A DNA stretch of 64,000 bases from Chaunax sp. Z400 (taxonomy: Eukaryota > Chordata > Actinopteri > Lophiiformes > Chaunacidae), in the NCBI GenBank assembly GCA_037577475.1, contig CM075190.1, positions 1,064,001 through 1,128,000 of the forward strand. Reading direction: 5' to 3'. Below are positions 38,895 through 51,500 of this stretch, piece after piece. Position 1 is the first letter of the stretch; the number at the start of each line of letters is the position of its first letter. Below the pieces are notes generated by a model, which worked only from the letters and a program-made list of their open reading frames with translations, made no database searches and was not told the origin of the DNA. The translations under genes were made by a program, and so were the position numbers.

Positions 38895-41800
38895 CGAGTC
38901 TCTACGACCTTCCGTTCAAAAGTTACCAACCCGGGTAGGGCCCCGATTGAGTTTTTATCCCCTTAACCCTAACCCTAACCCTAACCCTAACCCCTAACCC
39001 ACACTTGTCCGCGAGTCTCTACGACCTTCCGTTCCCGAGATACAAAAATTCCAAAAATCACCAAAAATACATGTCATATCTCGGGAACCGTAAGTCGTAG
39101 AGACTCGGTTTACCCGCTGGCATTCTTGGAGACCCCATAAAACCATTGAAAGAGCTTATCCCCGAGTCTCTACGACCTTCCGTTTCCGAGATACACACAT
39201 TCACTATAGGCGAACCAAACCCCACTCACTTCAATGGGAAAATAAACTTGAGTATAACTCGGGAACGGAAGGTCGTAGAGACTCGGGACCATGATCCGTC
39301 CGACATAATTCGTGGTCTCTGAACACGCCAGACTTCTCCACGAGTCTCTACGACCTTCCGTTCCCGAGATACAAACATTCCAAAAATCACGAAAAATACA
39401 TGTCATATCTCGGGAACCGTAAGTCGTAGAGACTCGGTTTACCTGCCGGCATTCTTGGAGACCCCATAAAACCATTGAAAGAGCTTATCCCCGAGTCTCT
39501 ACGACCTTCCGTTCCCGAGATACAGACATTCAAAATACGCCCCTACTGGACATGTCATATCTCGGGAAAGGAAGGTCCCACAGACTCGGGACAAAGACTG
39601 GTGTTCTCAGAGACCACATAAACCCCTAGACGGACGTTGGTCCCGAGTCTCTACGACCTTCCGTTTCCGAGATACACACATTCACTATAGGCGAACCAAA
39701 CCCCATTCACTTCAATGGGAAAATAAACTTGAGTATAACTCGGGAACGGAAGGTCGTAGAGACTCGGGACCATGATCCGTCCGACATAATTCGTGGTCTC
39801 TGAACACGCCAGACTTCTCCCCGAGTCTCTACGACCTTCCGTTCCCGAGATACAAAAATTCCAAAAATCACCAAAAATACATGTCTTATCTCGGGAACCG
39901 TAAATCGTAGAGACTCGGTTTACCTGCTGACGTTCTTGGAGACCCCATAAAACCGTTGAAAGAGCTTATCCCCGAGTCTCTACGACCTTCCGTTCAAAAG
40001 TTACCAACCCGGGTAGGGCCCCGATTGAGTTTTTATCCCCCTAACCCTAACCCTAACCCTAACCCTAACCCCTAACCCACACTTGTCCGCGAGTCTCTAC
40101 GACCTTCCGTTCCCGAGATACAAAAATTCCAAAAATCACCAAAAATACATGTCATATCTCGGGAACCGTAAGTCGTAGAGACTCGGTTTACCCGCTGGCA
40201 TTCTTGGAGACCCCATAAAACCATTGAAAGAGCTTATCCCCGAGTCTCTACGACCTTCCGTTCCCGAGATACAGACATTCAAAATACGCCCCTACTGGAC
40301 ATGTCATATCTCGGGAAAGGAAGGTCGCACAGACTCGGGACAAAGACTGGTGTTCTCAGAGACCACATAAACCCCTAGACAGACGTTGGGCCCGAGTCTC
40401 TACGACCTTCCGTTTCCGAGATACACACATTCACTATAGGCGAACCAAACCCCATTCACTTCAATGGGAAAATAAACTTGAGTATAACTCGGGAACGGAA
40501 GGTCGTAGAGACTCGGGACCATGATCCGTTGGACATAATTCGTGGTCTCTGAACACGCCAGACTTCTCCCCGAGTCTCTACGACCTTCCGTTCCCGAGAT
40601 ACAAAAATTCCAAAAATCACCAAAAATACATGTCATATCTCGGGAACCGTAAATCGTAGAGACTCGGTTTACCTGCTGACGTTCTTGGAGACCCCATAAA
40701 ACCGTTGAAAGAGCTTATCCCCGAGTCTCTACGACCTTCCGTTCAAAAGTTACCAACCCGGGTAGGGCCCTCATTGAGTTTTTATCCCCTTAACCCTAAC
40801 CCTAACCCTAACCCCTAACCCACACTTGTCCGCGAGTCTCTACGACCTTCCGTTCCCGAGATACAGACATTCAAAATACGCCCCTACTGGACATGTCATA
40901 TCTCGGGAAAGGAAGGTCGCACAGACTCGGGACAAAGACTGGTGTTCTCAGAGACCACATAAACCCCTAGACGGACGTTGGTCCCGAGTCTCTACGACCT
41001 TCCGTTTCCGAGATACACACATTCACTATAGGCGAACCAAACCCCACTCACTTCAATGGGAAAATAAACTTGAGTATAACTCGGGAACGGAAGGTCGTAG
41101 AGACTCGGTACCATGATCCGTCGGACATAATTCGTGGTCTCTGAACACGCCAGACTTCTCCCTGAGTCTCTACGACCTTCCGTTCCCGAGATACAAAAAT
41201 TCCAAAAATCACCAAAAATACATGTCATATCTCGGGAACCGTAAGTCGTAGAGACTCGGTTTACCTGCTGACGTTCTTGGAGACCCCATAAAACCGTTGA
41301 AAGAGCTTATCCCCGAGTCTCTACGACCTTCCGTTCAAAAGTTACCAACCCGGGTAGGGCCCCGATTGAGTTTTTATCCCCTTAACCCTAACCCTAACCC
41401 TAACCCTAACCCCTAACCCACACTTGTCCGCGAGTCTCTACGACCTTCCGTTCCCGAGATACAAAAATTCCAAAAATCACCAAAAATACATGTCATATCT
41501 CGGGAACCGTAAGTCGTAGAGACTCGGTTTACCCGCTGGCATTCTTGGAGACCCCATAAAACCATTGAAAGAGCTTATCCCCGAGTCTCTACGACCTTCC
41601 GTTTCCGAGATACACACATTCACTATAGGCGAACCAAACCCCACTCACTTCAATGGGAAAATAAACTTGAGTATAACTCGGGAACGGAAGGTCGTAGAGA
41701 CTCGGGACCATGATCCGTCCGACATAATTCGTGGTCTCTGAACACGCCAGACTTCTCCACGAGTCTCTACGACCTTCCGTTCCCGAGATACAAAAATTCC

Positions 41801-42391
41801 AAAAATCACCAAAAATACATGTCATATCTCGGGAACCGTAAGTCGTAGAGACTCGGTTTACCCGCTGGCATTCTTGGAGACCCCATAAAACCATTGAAAG
41901 AGCTTATCCCCGAGTCTCTACGACCTTCCGTTCCCGAGATACAGACATTCAAAATACGCCCCTACTGGACATGTCATATCTCGGGAAAGGAAGGTCGCAC
42001 AGACTCGGGACAAAGACTGGTGTTCTCAGAGACCACATAAACCCCTAGACGGACGTTGGTCCCGAGTCTCTACGACCTTCCGTTTCCGAGATACACACAT
42101 TCACTATAGGCGAACCAAACCCCACTCACTTCAATGGGAAAATAAACTTGAGTATAACTCGGGAACGGAAGGTCGTAGAGACTCGGGACCATGATCCGTT
42201 GGACATAATTCGTGGTCTCTGAACACGCCAGACTTCTCCCCGAGTCTCTACGACCTTCCGTTCCCGAGATACAAAAATTCCAAAAATCACCAAAAATACA
42301 TGTCATATCTCGGGAACCGTAAGTCGTAGAGACTCGGTTTACCTGCTGACGTTCTTGGAGACCCCATAAAACCGTTGAAAGAGCTTATCCC
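38895..42391 (+). repeat. Cassettes TACABCA, TABCA, TBCA, TACABCA
   Basis: T at 38895, 39973, 40722 and 41314. C at 39163, 39644, 40393, 40985, 41582 and 42063. The first A>C junction in the array is at 39163 and the second at 41582. The A at 39341 carries linked changes (caaacattcc, atcacgaaa, tgccggcatt), and the B after it has ggtcccac. The A at 39822 has atgtcttatc at 39886. Confidence 0.92.
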
Positions 42392-45300
42392 CGAGTCTCT
42401 ACGACCTTCCGTTCAAAAGTTACCAACCCGGGTAGGGCCCCCATTGAGTTTTTATCCCCTTAACCCTAACCCTAACTCTAACCCCTAACCCACACTTGTC
42501 CGCGAGTCTCTACGACCTTCCGTTCCCGAGATACAGACATTCAAAATACGCCCCTACTGGACATGTCATATCTCGGGAAAGGAAGGTCGCACAGACTCGG
42601 GACAAAGACTGGTGTTCTCAGAGACCACATAAACCCCTAGACGGACGTTGGTCCCGAGTCTCTACGACCTTCCGTTTCCGAGATACACACATTCACTATA
42701 GGCGAACCAAACCCCATTCACTTCAATGGGAAAATAAACTTGAGTATAACTCGGGAACGGAAGGTCGTAGAGACTCGGGACCATGATCCGTCCGACATAA
42801 TTCGTGGTCTCTGAACACGCCAGACTTCTCCACGAGTCTCTACGACCTTCCGTTCCCGAGATACAAAAATTCCAAAAATCACCAAAAATACATGTCATAT
42901 CTCGGGAACCGTAAGTCGTAGAGACTCGGTTTACCTGCTGACGTTCTTGGAGACCCCATAAAACCGTTGAAAGAGCTTATCCCCGAGTCTCTACGACCTT
43001 CCGTTCAAAAGTTACCAACCCGGGTAGGGCCCCCATTGAGTTTTTATCCCCTTAACCCTAACCCTAACTCTAACCCCTAACCCACACTTGTCCGCGAGTC
43101 TCTACGACCTTCCGTTCCCGAGATACAGACATTCAAAATACGCCCCTACTGGACATGTCATATCTCGGGAAAGGAAGGTCGCACAGACTCGGGACAAAGA
43201 CTGGTGTTCTCAGAGACCACATAAACCCCTAGACAGACGTTGGGCCCGAGTCTCTACGACCTTCCGTTTCCGAGATACACACATTCACTATAGGCGAACC
43301 AAACCCCATTCACTTCAATGGGAAAATAAACTTGAGTATAACTCGGGAACGGAAGGTCGTAGAGACTCGGGACCATGATCCGTTGGACATAATTCGTGGT
43401 CTCTGAACACGCCAGACTTCTCCCCGAGTCTCTACGACCTTCCGTTCCCGAGATACAAAAATTCCAAAAATCACCAAAAATACATGTCATATCTCGGGAA
43501 CCGTAAATCGTAGAGACTCGGTTTACCTGCTGACGTTCTTGGAGACCCCATAAAACCGTTGAAAGAGCTTATCCCCGAGTCTCTACGACCTTCCGTTCAA
43601 AAGTTACCAACCCGGGTAGGGCCCCGATTGAGTTTTTATCCCCCTAACCCTAACCCTAACCCTAACCCTAACCCCTAACCCACACTTGTCCGCGAGTCTC
43701 TACGACCTTCCGTTCCCGAGATACAAAAATTCCAAAAATCACCAAAAATACATGTCATATCTCGGGAACCGTAAGTCGTAGAGACTCGGTTTACCCGCTG
43801 GCATTCTTGGAGACCCCATAAAACCATTGAAAGAGCTTATCCCCGAGTCTCTACGACCTTCCGTTCCCGAGATACAGACATTCAAAATACGCCCCTACTG
43901 GACATGTCATATCTCGGGAAAGGAAGGTCGCACAGACTCGGGACAAAGACTGGTGTTCTCAGAGACCACATAAACCCCTAGACAGACGTTGGGCCCGAGT
44001 CTCTACGACCTTCCGTTTCCGAGATACACACATTCACTATAGGCGAACCAAACCCCATTCACTTCAATGGGAAAATAAACTTGAGTATAACTCGGGAACG
44101 GAAGGTCGTAGAGACTCGGGACCATGATCCGTTGGACATAATTCGTGGTCTCTGAACACGCCAGACTTCTCCCCGAGTCTCTACGACCTTCCGTTCCCGA
44201 GATACAAAAATTCCAAAAATCACCAAAAATACATGTCATATCTCGGGAACCGTAAATCGTAGAGACTCGGTTTACCTGCTGACGTTCTTGGAGACCCCAT
44301 AAAACCGTTGAAAGAGCTTATCCCCGAGTCTCTACGACCTTCCGTTCAAAAGTTACCAACCCGGGTAGGGCCCTCATTGAGTTTTTATCCCCTTAACCCT
44401 AACCCTAACCCTAACCCTAACCCCTAACCCACACTTGTCCGCGAGTCTCTACGACCTTCCGTTCCCGAGATACAGACATTCAAAATACGCCCCTACTGGA
44501 CATGTCATATCTCGGGAACGGAAGGTCGCACAGACTCGGGACAAAGACTGGTGTTCTCAGAGACCACATAAACCCCTAGACGGACGTTGGTCCCGAGTCT
44601 CTACGACCTTCCGTTTCCGAGATACACACATTCACTATAGGCGAACCAAACCCCATTCACTTCAATGGGAAAATAAACTTGAGTATAACTCGGGAACGGA
44701 AGGTCGTAGAGACTCGGGACCATGATCCGTCCGACATAATTCGTGGTCTCTGAACACGCCAGACTTCTCCACGAGTCTCTACGACCTTCCGTTCCCGAGA
44801 TACAGACATTCAAAATACGCCCCTACTGGACATGTCATATCTCGGGAAAGGAAGGTCGCACAGACTCGGGACAAAGACTGGTGTTCTCAGAGACCACATA
44901 AACCCCTAGACGGACGTTGGTCCCGAGTCTCTACGACCTTCCGTTTCCGAGATACACACATTCACTATAGGCGAACCAAACCCCATTCACTTCAATGGGA
45001 AAATAAACTTGAGTATAACTCGGGAACGGAAGGTCGTAGAGACTCGGGACCATGATCCGTTGGACATAATTCGTGGTCTCTGAACACGCCAGACTTCTCC
45101 CCGAGTCTCTACGACCTTCCGTTCCCGAGATACAAAAATTCCAAAAATCACCAAAAATACATGTCATATCTCGGGAACCGTAAGTCGTAGAGACTCGGTT
45201 TACCTGCTGACGTTCTTGGAGACCCCATAAAACCGTTGAAAGAGCTTATCCCCGAGTCTCTACGACCTTCCGTTCAAAAGTTACCAACCCGGGTAGGGCC

Positions 45301-45844
45301 CCCATTGAGTTTTTATCCCCTTAACCCTAACCCTAACTCTAACCCCTAACCCACACTTGTCCGCGAGTCTCTACGACCTTCCGTTCCCGAGATACAGACA
45401 TTCAAAATACGCCCCTACTGGACATGTCATATCTCGGGAAAGGAAGGTCGCACAGACTCGGGACAAAGACTGGTGTTCTCAGAGACCACATAAACCCCTA
45501 GACGGACGTTGGTCCCGAGTCTCTACGACCTTCCGTTTCCGAGATACACACATTCACTATAGGCGAACCAAACCCCACTCACTTCAATGGGAAAATAAAC
45601 TTGAGTATAACTCGGGAACGGAAGGTCGTAGAGACTCGGTACCATGATCCGTCGGACATAATTCGTGGTCTCTGAACACGCCAGACTTCTCCCTGAGTCT
45701 CTACGACCTTCCGTTCCCGAGATACAAAAATTCCAAAAATCACCAAAAATACATGTCATATCTCGGGAACCGTAAGTCGTAGAGACTCGGTTTACCTGCT
45801 GACGTTCTTGGAGACCCCATAAAACCGTTGAAAGAGCTTATCCC
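42392..45844 (+). repeat. 3453-bp block, copy 3
   Basis: T at 42392, 42984, 43576, 44325 and 45253 repeat the order of 27630-31082 and 35442-38894. The ccctcattg T and the gggaacgg B are present at 44325 and 44442. The offset to copy 2 is 6950. Confidence 0.94.
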
Positions 45845-48593
45845 CGAGTCTCTACGACCTTCCGTTCAAAAGTTACCAACCCGGGTAGGGCCCCGATTGA
45901 GTTTTTATCCCCTTAACCCTAACCCTAACCCTAACCCTAACCCCTAACCCACACTTGTCCGCGAGTCTCTACGACCTTCCGTTCCCGAGATACAAAAATT
46001 CCAAAAATCACCAAAAATACATGTCATATCTCGGGAACCGTAAGTCGTAGAGACTCGGTTTACCCGCTGGCATTCTTGGAGACCCCATAAAACCATTGAA
46101 AGAGCTTATCCCCGAGTCTCTACGACCTTCCGTTTCCGAGATACACACATTCACTATAGGCGAACCAAACCCCACTCACTTCAATGGGAAAATAAACTTG
46201 AGTATAACTCGGGAACGGAAGGTCGTAGAGACTCGGGACCATGATCCGTCCGACATAATTCGTGGTCTCTGAACACGCCAGACTTCTCCACGAGTCTCTA
46301 CGACCTTCCGTTCCCGAGATACAAACATTCCAAAAATCACGAAAAATACATGTCATATCTCGGGAACCGTAAGTCGTAGAGACTCGGTTTACCTGCCGGC
46401 ATTCTTGGAGACCCCATAAAACCATTGAAAGAGCTTATCCCCGAGTCTCTACGACCTTCCGTTCCCGAGATACAGACATTCAAAATACGCCCCTACTGGA
46501 CATGTCATATCTCGGGAAAGGAAGGTCCCACAGACTCGGGACAAAGACTGGTGTTCTCAGAGACCACATAAACCCCTAGACGGACGTTGGTCCCGAGTCT
46601 CTACGACCTTCCGTTTCCGAGATACACACATTCACTATAGGCGAACCAAACCCCATTCACTTCAATGGGAAAATAAACTTGAGTATAACTCGGGAACGGA
46701 AGGTCGTAGAGACTCGGGACCATGATCCGTCCGACATAATTCGTGGTCTCTGAACACGCCAGACTTCTCCACGAGTCTCTACGACCTTCCGTTCCCGAGA
46801 TACAGACATTCAAAATACGCCCCTACTGGACATGTCATATCTCGGGAAAGGAAGGTCGCACAGACTCGGGACAAAGACTGGTGTTCTCAGAGACCACATA
46901 AACCCCTAGACAGACGTTGGGCCCGAGTCTCTACGACCTTCCGTTTCCGAGATACACACATTCACTATAGGCGAACCAAACCCCATTCACTTCAATGGGA
47001 AAATAAACTTGAGTATAACTCGGGAACGGAAGGTCGTAGAGACTCGGGACCATGATCCTTTGGACATAATTCGTGGTCTCTGAACACGCCAGACTTCTCC
47101 CCGAGTCTCTACGACCTTCCGTTCCCGAGATACAAAAATTCCAAAAATCACCAAAAATACATGTCATATCTCGGGAACCGTAAATCGTAGAGACTCGGTT
47201 TACCTGCTGACGTTCTTGGAGACCCCATAAAACCGTTGAAAGAGCTTATCCCCGAGTCTCTACGACCTTCCGTTCAAAAGTTACCAACCCGGGTAGGGCC
47301 CCGATTGAGTTTTTATCCCCCTAACCCTAACCCTAACCCTAACCCTAACCCCTAACCCACACTTGTCCGCGAGTCTCTACGACCTTCCGTTCCCGAGATA
47401 CAAAAATTCCAAAAATCACCAAAAATACATGTCATATCTCGGGAACCGTAAGTCGTAGAGACTCGGTTTACCCGCTGGCATTCTTGGAGACCCCATAAAA
47501 CCATTGAAAGAGCTTATCCCCGAGTCTCTACGACCTTCCGTTCCCGAGATACAGACATTCAAAATACGCCCCTACTGGACATGTCATATCTCGGGAAAGG
47601 AAGGTCGCACAGACTCGGGACAAAGACTGGTGTTCTCAGAGACCACATAAACCCCTAGACAGACGTTGGGCCCGAGTCTCTACGACCTTCCGTTTCCGAG
47701 ATACACACATTCACTATAGGCGAACCAAACCCCATTCACTTCAATGGGAAAATAAACTTGAGTATAACTCGGGAACGGAAGGTCGTAGAGACTCGGGACC
47801 ATGATCCGTTGGACATAATTCGTGGTCTCTGAACACGCCAGACTTCTCCCCGAGTCTCTACGACCTTCCGTTCCCGAGATACAAAAATTCCAAAAATCAC
47901 CAAAAATACATGTCATATCTCGGGAACCGTAAATCGTAGAGACTCGGTTTACCTGCTGACGTTCTTGGAGACCCCATAAAACCGTTGAAAGAGCTTATCC
48001 CCGAGTCTCTACGACCTTCCGTTCAAAAGTTACCAACCCGGGTAGGGCCCTCATTGAGTTTTTATCCCCTTAACCCTAACCCTAACCCTAACCCCTAACC
48101 CACACTTGTCCGCGAGTCTCTACGACCTTCCGTTCCCGAGATACAGACATTCAAAATACGCCCCTACTGGACATGTCATATCTCGGGAAAGGAAGGTCGC
48201 ACAGACTCGGGACAAAGACTGGTGTTCTCAGAGACCACATAAACCCCTAGACGGACGTTGGTCCCGAGTCTCTACGACCTTCCGTTTCCGAGATACACAC
48301 ATTCACTATAGGCGAACCAAACCCCACTCACTTCAATGGGAAAATAAACTTGAGTATAACTCGGGAACGGAAGGTCGTAGAGACTCGGTACCATGATCCG
48401 TCGGACATAATTCGTGGTCTCTGAACACGCCAGACTTCTCCCTGAGTCTCTACGACCTTCCGTTCCCGAGATACAAAAATTCCAAAAATCACCAAAAATA
48501 CATGTCATATCTCGGGAACCGTAAGTCGTAGAGACTCGGTTTACCTGCTGACGTTCTTGGAGACCCCATAAAACCGTTGAAAGAGCTTATCCC
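45845..48593 (+). repeat. Cassettes TACABCBCA, TABCA, TBCA
   Basis: T at 45845, 47253 and 48002. C at 46113, 46594, 46924, 47673 and 48265. The first cassette is the earliest 1408-bp TACABCBCA unit, separated from the main run of that unit by 1341 bp. The C at 46924 has a gatcctttgg linker variant shared with the C at 24462. Confidence 0.92.
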
Positions 48594-51500
48594 CGAGTCT
48601 CTACGACCTTCCGTTCAAAAGTTACCAACCCGGGTAGGGCCCCGATTGAGTTTTTATCCCCTTAACCCTAACCCTAACCCTAACCCTAACCCCTAACCCA
48701 CACTTGTCCGCGAGTCTCTACGACCTTCCGTTCCCGAGATACAAAAATTCCAAAAATCACCAAAAATACATGTCATATCTCGGGAACCGTAAGTCGTAGA
48801 GACTCGGTTTACCCGCTGGCATTCTTGGAGACCCCATAAAACCATTGAAAGAGCTTATCCCCGAGTCTCTACGACCTTCCGTTTCCGAGATACACACATT
48901 CACTATAGGCGAACCAAACCCCACTCACTTCAATGGGAAAATAAACTTGAGTATAACTCGGGAACGGAAGGTCGTAGAGACTCGGGACCATGATCCGTCC
49001 GACATAATTCGTGGTCTCTGAACACGCCAGACTTCTCCACGAGTCTCTACGACCTTCCGTTCCCGAGATACAAACATTCCAAAAATCACGAAAAATACAT
49101 GTCATATCTCGGGAACCGTAAGTCGTAGAGACTCGGTTTACCTGCCGGCATTCTTGGAGACCCCATAAAACCATTGAAAGAGCTTATCCCCGAGTCTCTA
49201 CGACCTTCCGTTCCCGAGATACAGACATTCAAAATACGCCCCTACTGGACATGTCATATCTCGGGAAAGGAAGGTCCCACAGACTCGGGACAAAGACTGG
49301 TGTTCTCAGAGACCACATAAACCCCTAGACGGACGTTGGTCCCGAGTCTCTACGACCTTCCGTTTCCGAGATACACACATTCACTATAGGCGAACCAAAC
49401 CCCATTCACTTCAATGGGAAAATAAACTTGAGTATAACTCGGGAACGGAAGGTCGTAGAGACTCGGGACCATGATCCGTCCGACATAATTCGTGGTCTCT
49501 GAACACGCCAGACTTCTCCACGAGTCTCTACGACCTTCCGTTCCCGAGATACAGACATTCAAAATACGCCCCTACTGGACATGTCATATCTCGGGAAAGG
49601 AAGGTCGCACAGACTCGGGACAAAGACTTGTGTTCTCAGAGACCACATAAACCCCTAGACAGACGTTGGGCCCGAGTCTCTACGACCTTCCGTTTCCGAG
49701 ATACACACATTCACTATAGGCGAACCAAACCCCATTCACTTCAATGGGAAAATAAACTTGAGTATAACTCGGGAACGGAAGGTCGTAGAGACTCGGGACC
49801 ATGATCCGTTGGACATAATTCGTGGTCTCTGAACACGCCAGACTTCTCCCCGAGTCTCTACGACCTTCCGTTCCCGAGATACAAAAATTCCAAAAATCAC
49901 CAAAAATACATGTCATATCTCGGGAACCGTAAGTCGTAGAGACTCGGTTTACCTGCTGACGTTCTTGGAGACCCCATAAAACCGTTGAAAGAGCTTATCC
50001 CCGAGTCTCTACGACCTTCCGTTCAAAAGTTACCAACCCGGGTAGGGCCCCGATTGAGTTTTTATCCCCTTAACCCTAACCCTAACCCTAACCCTAACCC
50101 CTAACCCACACTTGTCCGCGAGTCTCTACGACCTTCCGTTCCCGAGATACAAAAATTCCAAAAATCACCAAAAATACATGTCATATCTCGGGAACCGTAA
50201 GTCGTAGAGACTCGGTTTACCCGCTGGCATTCTTGGAGACCCCATAAAACCATTGAAAGAGCTTATCCCCGAGTCTCTACGACCTTCCGTTTCCGAGATA
50301 CACACATTCACTATAGGCGAACCAAACCCCACTCACTTCAATGGGAAAATAAACTTGAGTATAACTCGGGAACGGAAGGTCGTAGAGACTCGGGACCATG
50401 ATCCGTCCGACATAATTCGTGGTCTCTGAACACGCCAGACTTCTCCACGAGTCTCTACGACCTTCCGTTCCCGAGATACAAACATTCCAAAAATCACGAA
50501 AAATACATGTCATATCTCGGGAACCGTAAGTCGTAGAGACTCGGTTTACCTGCCGGCATTCTTGGAGACCCCATAAAACCATTGAAAGAGCTTATCCCCG
50601 AGTCTCTACGACCTTCCGTTCCCGAGATACAGACATTCAAAATACGCCCCTACTGGACATGTCATATCTCGGGAAAGGAAGGTCCCACAGACTCGGGACA
50701 AAGACTGGTGTTCTCAGAGACCACATAAACCCCTAGACGGACGTTGGTCCCGAGTCTCTACGACCTTCCGTTTCCGAGATACACACATTCACTATAGGCG
50801 AACCAAACCCCATTCACTTCAATGGGAAAATAAACTTGAGTATAACTCGGGAACGGAAGGTCGTAGAGACTCGGGACCATGATCCGTCCGACATAATTCG
50901 TGGTCTCTGAACACGCCAGACTTCTCCACGAGTCTCTACGACCTTCCGTTCCCGAGATACAGACATTCAAAATACGCCCCTACTGGACATGTCATATCTC
51001 GGGAAAGGAAGGTCGCACAGACTCGGGACAAAGACTGGTGTTCTCAGAGACCACATAAACCCCTAGACAGACGTTGGGCCCGAGTCTCTACGACCTTCCG
51101 TTTCCGAGATACACACATTCACTATAGGCGAACCAAACCCCATTCACTTCAATGGGAAAATAAACTTGAGTATAACTCGGGAACGGAAGGTCGTAGAGAC
51201 TCGGGACCATGATCCGTTGGACATAATTCGTGGTCTCTGAACACGCCAGACTTCTCCCCGAGTCTCTACGACCTTCCGTTCCCGAGATACAAAAATTCCA
51301 AAAATCACCAAAAATACATGTCATATCTCGGGAACCGTAAGTCGTAGAGACTCGGTTTACCTGCTGACGTTCTTGGAGACCCCATAAAACCGTTGAAAGA
51401 GCTTATCCCCGAGTCTCTACGACCTTCCGTTCAAAAGTTACCAACCCGGGTAGGGCCCCGATTGAGTTTTTATCCCCTTAACCCTAACCCTAACCCTAAC

